DNA of 64,000 nucleotides from Vitellaria paradoxa. Its lineage: Eukaryota > Streptophyta > Magnoliopsida > Ericales > Sapotaceae. A program made the position numbers and the translations under genes. Under the pieces are notes generated by a model, which was given only the letters and a program-made list of their open reading frames with translations, was not told where the DNA came from and did not search any database. The stretch lies in assembly GCA_019916065.1 (NCBI GenBank), contig CM034243.1, forward strand, positions 4,712,001 through 4,776,000. The letters run 5' to 3'. Below, piece by piece: positions 11,823-24,300 of this stretch; the first letter of the stretch is position 1, and each line of letters starts with the position of its first letter.

Positions 11823-13348
11823 TAGGTTGTCGTGTCTTTATTTATGTTTAACTGTTTATATTTTTTTATTTTTGTTTTTTTTTTTGCCATTTTTTTTCAT
11901 AAAATGAAAATCAAACTAAAATTGTATTTGGAAATATAATTTTGTTTATAGTAATTAATTTTTATTTTAATAAAATTGTTAATTTTACTAATTTTTTTAA
12001 AAATTTACTAAATTTAATAAAATATATTATGAGTATTTATAAATTAGTATACATTTTAAAACTGACCTGGAGTTGTTACACTCTCGTAATTTATGTAATG
12101 AATAAAAAATATTACTTTTATAAAAATTTGTAGACATTTTAAAGTTTTATAGAGTTTTAAACTGCATGTCTATTATTAATGCTTTATCCATTGCGTAATG
12201 GTGATGCTCATACAGCGTTCTGTCACATGGTTCAAAATATCATCCGAGACGTCGAGATATCGTCCGAGACGTATCGGATTCAATGGACGACGCGACGAGA
12301 TCTCAATCCGCATCAAAAAATGTGTTGAGAGTAGTCATCTCGCACTGTCACAGCCGAGACAAGCCGATATTTTGGTGATACACTAAGATGACTAATTGTC
12401 GCGACGAGAAATTGACAAGACAAACAATTTCTCGGTAATTTGTGTAAAAGAGGGAAAAAATTAGCTTATTCGCATGTTAGAATTAGTTATCTAATGTTTA
12501 GTAAAATAATTACTATATTTTTGGTTATGTAATATATCCATTTTATTATTTAGAATATTTCTATATTTTTTTATTTTTTAAATTAAAAAGTTAAAATATT
12601 ATGTATCGCCCGATATCACGACGCGACACTGTGAGCGCATCAAAAATTCTCAAGTCGATACAATGCCCGCGACCGAGACTTTGAACCATGTTCTGTCATC
12701 CTGGTTGCTGCCTTGGACAAAGAAGAAATTAAATTGTGATGTTTGCTGACTTGCATGCAAAAACTAGTTGTTTAATCTCATTTTATAACGTTATCGTTTA
12801 TCTATTTATATTTAATTATTTATATATTTTTTATTTTTTATTATTATTTTTTAAATGAAAACAAAAATTGTGTTTAAAAATACATTATATTAAAATGGAT
12901 TATTTTATTCAAATATTTTATTAAATTAAAATTATTTTTAATAAATAATATAATTATTTTAAATAAATAATTAATTTAGTTAATTAATTTAATATGAAAT
13001 TTAATTTACTAATATTCTTAATAAAAATATAATTTAATTATATTTAATATATTTTATTCTTATTGAATTAAATTATTTTTAATAGATAATATAATTTAAA
13101 TAATATAATTTAATTAATTAGTTTATTAATTAAATTATTATGAAATATATTTAATAAAATTCAATTAATTTTTGAAAAACTAATAAAATTAAATATTCTA
13201 TTAAAATAAAAAGTAATTACTGTAAACAAAATTGTATTTCAAACATAATTTTTATTTTTATTTCAAAAAATGATAGCAGAAAATAAAAATAAAAAATATA
13301 AACAGTTAAATATAAATAAAAAAAAGACATTACTACCAAACTGACTTT
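11823..13348. mobile_element. ~1.5-kb element with long (~200 bp) inverted repeats
   Basis: Sequence from about 11823 to 12030 matches the reverse complement of about 13140 to 13348. Shared blocks include GTTTAACTGTTTATATTTTT near the outer ends, an AAATTGTATTT block with GTTTATAGTAATTA, and TTTATTAAATATATT. A further direct copy of part of the left arm lies near 12775-12900. The centre carries a nested hAT-type MITE (12226-12690). No coding sequence remains. Outer boundaries are approximate, since the terminal bases are degenerate and very AT-rich. Confidence 0.55.
12226..12690. mobile_element. hAT-type MITE with perfect 8-bp target duplication
   Basis: The 465-bp element begins CATGGTTCAAAATATC and ends GACTTTGAACCATG, so the termini are inverted repeats of about 12 bases. 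It is flanked on both sides by TTCTGTCA (12218-12225 and 12691-12698). An 8-bp duplication is the hAT signature. The interior has CpG-rich subterminal repeats such as GAGACGTCGAGATATCG and carries no transposase, so it is non-autonomous. The short frame at 12198-12386 is internal to it and is not a gene. Confidence 0.8.
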
Positions 13349-13599
13349 ATATAAGCTTAGTCTGAATAATCAAAGCTCGGCCTATTTACTGTTTAATTGG
13401 GCTCTAGGCCCGTAGTCCAACCCAGTGACAACCACAACTCACTGTTCTGGTTTTTGTGGGCCCATTGTCATTGGGCTCTGGGCTCCTATTAATCAATTTG
13501 AGAGAGGAGGAAAAAAATGAAATACCAAGGGCTGCCTTTTTCAACGGTAGCAACGATACCGACTCCCCTCTCTCTCTCTCTCCCTCTCTCTCTTGCGCA

Positions 13600-14203
13600 A
13601 TGGGTCGCCGGTCTTCCAAATTTCTTGAGCGTAACGGTAAATTAATTTAAAAATTTCATGTTTCGTACCAAAATTTCTGGATCCTAACGGTAAATTAATA
13701 CAAATTTTATGTTTTCGTACGCATATGTGTGTACATAGCGATATTAAATTGCTTTGGTGGGTTTTGCAAATGGTTTTTGATAGGTTATGATTTGCTTCTT
13801 GGATCGATTGCTGCGTTTTATGTCTTCACGGTACCCTACACTAAGGTTGAAGAAAGCTTCAATGTTCAGGTACTTTTATTTTTCTGATAAATAACTCGAA
13901 ATCTTTCTTTTTCTTAGTTTTCGGACCCGAACGCTTTTCTCTGTTGGATTCTTGAATTTGAATTTTTTTTTCAATTTCCTTTTTAATTAAAGGCAATGGA
14001 AAATCAGAACTTCCCCTCCGCTGGGTTTTATTCCGATCTTCTCTTCTCTTTTGTTTTCCGTTGCTTTCTCGGCAGCCCAACGGACGGTATGACTAGTTGA
14101 ATTATTGGAATCCTATTTGTTAAAATCAAACTATCTCTTTATTGTTTTAGGCAATGCATGATGTCTTATATCATCGGCATCACTTAGAGAATGTAAGTTT
14201 ACT

Positions 14204-14237
<34 letters not shown>

Positions 14238-15290
14238 GTTGAAAGGTGTAAGTTTACTTTTCTGTTTTGTCTAATCCTGTTTTGTGCTATTTTGCATTTA
14301 ATATAGGGTAATTTCACTTTATGGGTTTTGACCAAAAAACACAATCCATTCTAGTTTAAAAGTAAACAAATATTCTCTCATGATTTGACAAAAGAACAAT
14401 GAATCTATTAACCTTACCTGAATTTGTGCCTTATGTGTCAAAACTGGTTGAGAAAAGAAGTTTTTCACAAAAATAGATAGATACAATTATATTTTTATCC
14501 ATTTTTATTTTAAAATGAAACATTATTTAATTTAAGAAAAATAATTTGCTATTGTTTTCCTTAACAATGATTTTGGACGACCAGACATGGCATGTGTGAC
14601 ACAAATCTAGTTGAATTTAACAATTTGTGGTAATTTTGCACTTCAATACAAATTATGAGGGAATTGTGTGTTTATTTTAAACTAGATAGGGGTCATGTGT
14701 TTTTAGTCCAACACACAAAAGGTAAAGTGTAATTACCCCATAAACACAAGCCCTTGTAGCTGAATTTAGACCTAATTGTTTTGGTTGTGATGTTTGTCTC
14801 CAATGTCAGTATGATCATTTTGATTTCCCTGGAGTTGTTCCTCGCACGTTCATTGGTAAGTTTTAGCTTTTTGTTTGCATTTGATCTTCTATACATGATT
14901 TTAGGATTTTTATACTTAGTATGTGCATGTCCTTTGTCCAATATTTACACATTCTTTTATCATGGTTTAAATAAGTTTTATACGGGAAACTTCTCTTGAA
15001 TAAGTTTTGGCATGTCCTTTCTTTTTTTCTGTTTATTATGTTATTATTTTTCTGTTGTGTGTATGCTTATTTATCTTCTTTGGGCGTGGGGGTTGGTTCA
15101 GTATGTTTTTGTTTAGTGGAATTGAGAAAAGGTAACCCCATGCTCTATGAGTTCTCTCTGAGTTTATTTTGCATGTAATATTATTTCACCTGTTGATATC
15201 AATTAATTCCTATATGCATGTTGCCGTTTCTGGTCTTCTATTTGAATATGGATGCAGCTGAATATGATGCATTGTTTCAAGAGTGTTGAA

Positions 15291-15340
<50 letters not shown>

Positions 15341-18300
15341 GTTGATTAGAGTGCAATGCTTATTAACTTTAAAGTCGCTTCACATTGAGTGATGTCTTTC
15401 TTGTAGGTGCCATACTTGTGTCAATTTTGGCATCTCCAGCTGTATCAGTGATGAGCTTGTTGCACTTCCCAAAGATTTATAGTCTTCTTGCAGGTTGGTT
15501 TAGCAGATTCTTACACATGTGCCTGCCAATAATTATGTTAAGGGGCTATATTGCGTGATCCGCTGAGCATATAGTGCATATCATTATCTTTGTAATTTGG
15601 TCTACCGGGCATAATGTTCAATGCCTTAAGGGAGTACTTTCTTCTTCAGTTATAGTAATACTAAGAAGCATCCACATGGATATGGACATGAAACATTGGT
15701 ATAAGACGAAGCATACTTGTTGAGCCCGACAATTTTCAATAAAATCAAGACATGACACAACTAATTTTTGGTTAGAAATAAATTATATTTTCAGTAGAAT
15801 ATGCACTAGTATCATAATAATGAGAAATTATTTTCCATGTTCTATATATTGGAAAAGTAGCGTAAACAATTATATCTATAGGTGATCAGACCAGGAAGGG
15901 ATGTTTGGTTGTTTGGGAACAATGTTAAGCATTGTTTATGGTTTAGTCATTGGAGGCCAGTGGGGTGAGAATCAAGGCAGTTTGGAGCAAGAAAGAGAGA
16001 TCATATATAGAGTATGGTTCTTGTGATGGTATTGATGATGATGATTTCCTTGGAAATTAGATGAGTGTATACATAGGTCAGGAGGAGTCGCTTAGGGCAT
16101 GACTTAAAGGCATTATATGCACCTAACGGAGTTTGGGCCACATGTTGGTGCAAACCCCTATATGATAAGGACTCCTCCCGATGATCTCTCGTTAGACTGG
16201 TCAAGGGAGCCTTGATTCTAGCCATCTGGGTCTTCTAATGATTCTGTTATATGAATGATTAAGAGTCCTATGGTAGGGGAAATTCCTAGACCTTGCTCCA
16301 GGTTGAGGAAGAATCCTATGGTATTCCAAATGTGGCATTGGCTGTGGGGTTTCTTCCACAGGGATTCATTGTGGTTGCATGGCACGAGAAATCTCTCTAG
16401 GTGTTGGTATGGCCTAGATCTTGCTGATATGGCCCAACTACCTACAATTATTAAGTCTCTCTGGGTGTTGGCATGGCCTCGGGTCTTGCTAATGTTGCCC
16501 AGCTACCCACAATTATTAGCTAATTGGAAGTGCGCATATATCTTAGTCGTAATGATTTGGTATGGCAAGCATTAAATGTGCTATTGTGGAGGTGTGAAAT
16601 GACTTTTCGCGCTTAGTGTCAGATGGCTTTTGTTCTCGGGACATGCCCCCAGGTGTAAATAGGCCCCCGGAGTTTTTAAAGAGTTATTTTTATCTTCTAA
16701 GTGCTGAGAGAAATCTTCGAACATTAGATGTATTGCCGTGGGATTCTTTGGAGCTTGTTCATTATGTTCATTTTCTCTCAAGAACTATTGCGAAATTCTA
16801 GGTTAGATATATAAGTGATTCCGTTGCGATAATACTGTTAATAGAACGTGTTGGATTACCTTCTCCATTTTGTTCTCCTCCTTTATCTAAAAGTGAACAT
16901 CAAACTCTAAGGGAGCTTTGCCCAGTTAGAGTTCAACTAAGGTGGTTCCTTCTTTCCCAAGTAAAATGCTTGCAAAATTCATAGCCTTGCCATCAAGTGG
17001 GATTGGTCGGAAAGTGTCCGTTCTGTACATGGTACCACAAGATAATTTATCTAAGATCAAGTTTAAGTGTGGAGTTGATTAGTTGGTTCTCGTAATTCCA
17101 ACAGAGACTGAGTGGTTTTGTGTCCCTCATACTAAGGGATACCTTTTAGGATCAAAAGGTTCTTTTTCTTGTAGACACTGGGAAATGTGTGCCGGGCCAT
17201 GTCTTAAAAGTTTGAAGCCGCATAGGAGATTTCATCCCTCATTGTCCATTCCTTATCTTGGCTTAGAGAGGGGGGAGTTTCCCCATTCGTTCTATCACTT
17301 GAACTACGTTGCTCCTGCAAAAAGAATAGAGCCTTGGTCAGACTGGGTCCTCTCCAAATCTAATTTCAAGAAAGTCTTTGTTACACCCCAAACCCTAATT
17401 TAAGGATGAGACTGGTTGCAAATCACATTGCCTTGGCTCATAGCACACACAAGCCTTCATACACCCAAAGTATTAATTTTTATAGTAGTAATTAAAAAAA
17501 AATCCTAGATGATTATGTCAAATATAATTCTCCAAATAAAATCAATCAAGTAGTCCGCAATCATAATAGGCCTCAAAATTTAGGCAACTCAATAATGTCT
17601 AAATTTTCAAACCCAAATAAACGATTAAATATTCTTATAAGAGGTTAGAGACTCGTGATGTCATGGTCTCAAATTAATCTAAAATTCTTGACTGTGATTG
17701 TTTCATCTCACATGAAAAATGTTAAAAACAAGGGATGAGTTAAAAGTTCAGTGAATGGATTGTTAAGCCAAACATAATAATATCAATTTAAAAATAATAA
17801 ATTTTCAATAAAAAAAATTAATCAAAAGAAATTTTCAGGTATAAATAATGTCCATGCATAAATTATGGTAATTTCAAAACCTGCACATTAGAGTGCAATA
17901 GCATCCATAAATGAATACATTGATCACAACAGTGATGATAAATATTAATCCGTGAATTATCATATGGGAATTAAATACCATATGTGTCAAAATAATTTCT
18001 CATGAATAGTGTCCATTGGATTTAACATTGCACTTAGAGTCACCCAGTCTGGCTCATGAGCTTTTTGCTAAGTTGATCCGATTGAGGTCACCACGGTTTT
18101 CACCTTCCACGAGCTTGTTTCCCACTTGCCGGAGTCACACCACTTAAGAAGTTTGTCCTTTGAGCTTTTATTTCAACTTCAATAATCACAAATAAATATC
18201 CATCGCAATCCAATAAATGCCAAAACTGAATATTAGTGTTCAAATAATTTTCCCTATGCTCAATAGCATAAGACATAGAATTTTTTATCCAAAATAAATA

Positions 18301-21300
18301 AATTTTCACAAATGTATGGAACAGTTTATAAAATTTAACACTAGAAAGCCAAACCACTCACCGGATGTCTGAAGATACAACTATAAAAATACATCAGAAT
18401 ATTCTGTCAATATCTTGAACACACGAATATAAATATTTATTATTTAGAAAATTTTCCTAAAATTATAATTAATAAAATTATTAACTATAAACTCTCTCCA
18501 TCAAGATAACTCAAATTAATAACTTTCACATTAATAATTCTAATTAGCGACTCACTTATAACTCTCTGGCAGCAGACTTCATTCTCAATATTTTTCTTCC
18601 TCCCCCCCCCACTGTTCATAGAATCACAACCCACTTTTCCTTATATATATAAATGTCTCAATCACCGGTCACGTCAATTCATCTTTTCTCAACGTTATTA
18701 TATATACATATACACTTTATACTGCATAAGGCAGTCTACCTACCAATATACCTACAAATAGGGTAAGCTTGTGTACTACCTTCTTTACAAAAATTTCACT
18801 CTTAACCTTCTCCATCTCTCTCTCTTTCTCCCCGCCCCCTCTCTCTCTCTCTCTGAGTTGTTAACAAAAGTACAATCCTCACGATTACCTGCGTCAATGC
18901 ATATATCAGTAAACACGCTAAATGAATAGATGAAAATTGGTCTAGTGCATATTCTCACGTTAGTCGGAATCTGCCGGATCTCTCCTAGTCTGGGACGGCT
19001 GTCGCAATTTCCCTTAAAATTCACAGAATAAAATAAACCTTAGTCTGATGTAACCCCTATTTAAATGGAAGTTACTTGATCTAGTCCCATTATGGGTATC
19101 TAAGCAAGAAAATAATGAGGGAATCATGCTTGCATCAAAACTAGCTACTTGAAAGAAAATACAATATAAACGTTCTACATGCTTTTTAATAAATCAAAAG
19201 TTATTGAAACAGTGATCCTCTCTCTCTCTCTCTCTTTCTGTGTGAATAGAGGAGAAAGCGTGTGGGTATCTTCTATTCTTGTTTTTCTTTGTATGAGATG
19301 TCTTGTCATGTTGGCTGTACTCTGGTATGAATGTCATTATGAACATTCTTCTTTTCACAACAATGAATTTTCATTACTAACTGCAGCACGTTTTCTTTCG
19401 TTTTCTTGGGAGAGGGGTGGGGGATCTTTCTCTTATGTCTTCATCTCTGGACATCAAAGTTTGTTTCGATCAAGTGCAGCTGTCCATTTAATTCTGGTAT
19501 TTAACTTTGCAAATTGGAAGCTTTGGAAATAACGGGAAACATAAATGGTAACATATGTTTTTCACGCTTGATTCTTTTATGTTAACCTTTTGTTAACTTG
19601 GGCCACATGCCAAATTCTCTCTTTCTAGATTTTGTTTTCCATGAATTTGAATAATTAACAATTTCAGCTATGTGATTTAAACCTGATTTTCTCCATCTAT
19701 ATTTGGTTGGACAATCTAGTGAACTTTTACCTATTAGAAAATAAAAAAAAATGGTAAAATGGTTAAGTTAGTGGACCGTTCTATTGATATTTGATGCTTT
19801 GCATATTTTTAGGTTACTATTTCTACAGCCTGATCCCTCTCCTCCTCTTTGTCTCTCCTGTGTAAGTGCTTTGCATGCATGAGTCATGACATGGTAAAGT
19901 AGGGCCATGTTTTCTTTTAGCTTCTCTATATCATTGGGAAATTCTGTTCCTCCCCCGGTCCTTGCACATTGGTGATATTGATTATATTATTAGTCTATTA
20001 GTGGATCTTGTAATATAATTAAGCAGAATGACGAAATCCTGCAGCCAACCCCAGATGATTGGGAAAATCTTTGTTGAGTTGGTTTGTATCAAGTTTATGG
20101 ACTTACATAATATTCTCTATGAAGCATAGGCCTGTTTACCTCTTTATGTAAACAGGTTGTGTCTACTATGAGTTTCACTAATAATTTTTTTTGGCTTATG
20201 CATCATCTTTCCTTGTTACTTATATTTTGAGTTCTCAAAATAGCTTGATTTATTCAATTTTTTTGTGTAGTTCGTTTGGTGTTAGGTTGCATCATGTTGT
20301 TAACAATGCGATTTTTTCGTATTCAGGTATGCACTCACTTTTTTCTTTTTATTATTTATCATCCTTCATCAAATTTAACATATCTGTATTTATATTTCTG
20401 ATGTAGATGTTTACAAACACATTTTTGGCAAATATCTACTCCATCTTTCCCTGCAGTCTAGATGCTTTCTAACATATTTAGGTGTATATCTACGCCATGT
20501 TTCCCAGTACTCTGGATTGGTTATGGGTGTATTTATATGTTGGATTTACTTTATATGAGCAGTAATACAGATGGCAAGGCAAGATGCTATAGTCACTATG
20601 TCAATTGTGATTTTTACTAGCAAACCTTCCATCTGTTTTCAAAAAACAAAACCTTTCTACTTCACTTGCTGGATTAATCTGCAACCTACTCCTGATGAGA
20701 GAAAATTGAAGGTGGCTCATGGAAAAGTCAATATGAACATGATTTTTAAATTAGAAGATAGTACGTAACATGTGGGGGCTAGTTAGATAAAACAAAAACT
20801 CAGGTGCTGAAAACTGCTAGTTATTGAATTTCAAAGCTGAAAAAGTTAAGGATTGAACTCAATTAAATTAGTGCCATAGACTAATGTCTACAAATTGTTA
20901 GCTGTACAATTTTTCCTTTGAAGCTGTTCTTGGCATTGTTTTTAATTATAACTTTACATAGATGGTAAAGTTACACGTGAAAAAAAAAAAAAAAAAAAAA
21001 AAAAAACTGGTTACACATGAAGCAATAGCTGTGCTCATGTGACATACTTACATGTGCACACACACATAAATCGCCATGCACTTAATGCTCTCAAGCTTTT
21101 GCTTCAAACACCCACCGAAGGCAAATGACTACTGCATATGTACCAGTATTTTATGGAGGCTTGCCCATTAGAACTAATATATACGTATTACTCTACATAT
21201 CAATAGAGCCGAATACACAAACCATTGAGAGTACTTGCTGAATGCCAACTAGTACACGTGTATATTTTTTAGGAGGAATGCACATTTGATGCAGTGATGG

Positions 21301-24300
21301 GGCATTTGGCGTGGCCTTGTTCCCGAGTACGACAGATAAATGTCATTGAATCCACAAGAACATAAAGTTTTAAAATCTGAATGATATTAATGAATGAATG
21401 ATGAAATATGAGATTACAAAGTCCTATTTATCATAGTTAAGATATCCTATTTCCTACCCATCAAAAAAAGAAAAAAAAAATCCTATTCTAATCCTAACTG
21501 ATATAAGATTCCCAACTCTTTAACGAGGTTTCCTAATTGAATAGGAAACTCTCAACTAAAATAAGTTTTTTGGGTAAAATTATGTTTAGTACGTTTGAGT
21601 CCTAAACTTAAATTCTAGAAAACATAAATAAATAAAATATATCCTAAAAACTAATTAGAATATTTTTACAAATAGTTTTAGATAGATTTCAATTTATTTT
21701 TGTTTTTGTGTTAACCCAAAACACCCAACTAAAATGAAAATTTGATACTTGTTTGTTACTAGGGTGGGGCCTCTCTCTCTCTCTCTCTCAAGTTTTATGT
21801 GGAGAGAAGGGGGGAAGTCAGCCACAAGAGTATTGAGACAAAGTATAAGCACTAGCTTCAAAGGGCCTAACTTTTGGAACATCATAGAACTCCATATTTG
21901 AGGATCCATCTTATATCCTTTAAGCACAAGTTAGTGGCAATGGGAGTTTGGGCAAGAACTCATTTTTAAAGTTTAGGTGTTACGGATCTGAATTCTATGG
22001 TATCAGATATACTTTTTTCATAGTGGCTATGGTTAAGTAAATTCTTGGATGTTTGTATCAGAGCTTTCTTTATGGGCAAGTATTTGGAAACTTCTCCAAA
22101 AGACTTTTAGAAGGCTTATTTGATCAGCTATTAGGTTTTTGGTTAATTTATTACTTTCTTACCGTTTTCATTTTTATTCTTCTGTTCATTTGTTTCTCTA
22201 GCCTTCTTTTGGTTAAGGGTTCTTCATTATTCAAAATTTGCAAATGTGAATCTCTTTTCTTGTATTATTCCGTCACTATATTCAGTGTATAGATTATCTA
22301 TTCAATCACTAAATTCTGTGTATAGATTGTATATAGATCAATCTTCTTACTTCCGTGTTCTGTCTGTTGATCTCTAAGCAGATTAGAAATAAGTTTGGCC
22401 GCCAAGTTGAAGCTTTCTATGTGATTTTGACTGCAATTCAGTTTCATGTGCTCTTCTACTGTACACGTCCTCTTCCGAATATACTAGCACTGGGTTTAGG
22501 TAATTACTTCATGCTGTTTAATTGTGGATGCTCGTTGACATTTCTAATGGCTTTTGGCTGTTATGATTGAGAGGTTCATTAACTTAACAAACATGCCATT
22601 TTACTGATTACACAAGATGCCATTATTTTTAATGACAGTGTAAAATCTATGAAGTACGGACACTTACATGACATGTCATGACGTAGATGTACTGACTAAC
22701 AATTTTTTAAAAATGCAAGACACAACATGGCGGGGGCTCAACCAAATTATATATTTTTATGTTCTATAGCTAGTAATGCTTTATTCAAGTACACTAGAAA
22801 TAAAATAATATAATACTAGCTAAAATTAAAAACAATGCCCCAGCCATATTTAAACAAAACACAATAAATAAATAAATAAATAAAATTAAATAAAAAACGA
22901 CACTGTAAAATGTGAGTTTAACATGAGTCCAGTGTGTCCGCTGAATGTCAGAATCCCTTGTGAGTCTGACTTGGCAGTGGCACCTTTAGTGGCGAGTTAG
23001 TACTTCCTAGGGTAAAATTAATTGTTAACCTTTTACGTCTTCACTGACTGTATTGGCATTGTTTGAGTCAACAATAATTTGCAGACTTTGGATACATCTT
23101 TTAAGAGAGAATGTTTTTCTTATCTTTGTTAGATGATGGTTCTCTTAACATATTGTTGGTTGGCACATAATTGGAATAATGTGGTTTGATAATGAATGGT
23201 TTACTGCATTAAGTCACAACGCCTTTCAGTTCTCTTACAGACAACAGAAAGCAGATGGACAAATTGTGTGATATGCAGTTGTCAAACATTGCTGTGGAGA
23301 AATTAAGTTAAAAAGGGGGAGTTTATTAAGAACCTGAAATCTGATGGTTTCTGTTCTTTTTTGTTTTCCCAATATGACATTAGGATCTCAAAATTTTCAC
23401 AATTCTAGAAATTATAATTCAGAGGAATTTTTCAAATTGCGTCAAAGAGGTCCATGGTTTTCGCTATACTTGTCTTGCCCATTCATGCTGGTGATAACAG
23501 GGTTGGTGCTGCTTGATTTCATGCCAAATTTTTCTGCCTTTGTATTTAAGGCTCCGTTTGGGGTGACAAAAAACTCTAAAAAAGGGTAAAAGACACTGAA
23601 AAACTCTAAAAATTATTCACTTTTTATCTCACTACACGAATTACGAACCCACAATTTATCTCACTTTATCTCATTTTATCTCATTTTTTTGTCACTTCAA
23701 ACGCACTTTAAGTATTCAATGGCCTTCTTTCTCTTTTATTCTCCTTGCTTCTTTTAGGCTGAAGAGTGAGATTTTCTCTTTAGGTTACACTTTTGATTGG
23801 TTCCTTTTTTACAAATTATTGGGTATATAACTTACGCCACTAATATCTTAAACTTTGCAGTCAACTTGGCGTATGGGAATTGGCTCAAGGGGAATTTCTA
23901 TGCAGCATTAAACTGTTTGGTATACACACCAAATCTAAGAAACTTTGTATTGTGTGTTCTATTTTATGAAAAAATGTCACAAGCAATCAAATTCGCATGT
24001 CTCTTTAGCCAACTATAGGATTGAAAGCAAAAAAAAAGGTAGGCAACTTACTGTTGCACTTACGATGGTACCATGTGGCTTATTGTTCTATGCAATAGAT
24101 ATTGTGATTATGGGTGATGATATGAAGGAATACAAATGTTGAAGTATTCTCTCCAGGGAATACAAAAGAGGGTTTTTGTTCTCAGTGCAGTGAGTATCGT
24201 TGGTTTTCTGAATGAATGGAATAAGTTGTTTTAGTTTGAAGAGCTGGTTTGATGGGTGCCCTTTTGTTGGATTGGAAGAGGGGTAATCCCTACCTGCAAT

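Noticed and set aside
12198..12386. 62-codon plus frame
   Set aside because: It starts outside and ends inside the hAT-type MITE, crossing the element boundary, so it is not a conserved gene.
17379..19030. Possible LTR starting TGTTACACCCCAAACCC
   Set aside because: No matching GGGTGTTACA-type end, primer site, polypurine tract or coding domain could be placed, so one terminal-like motif is not enough.
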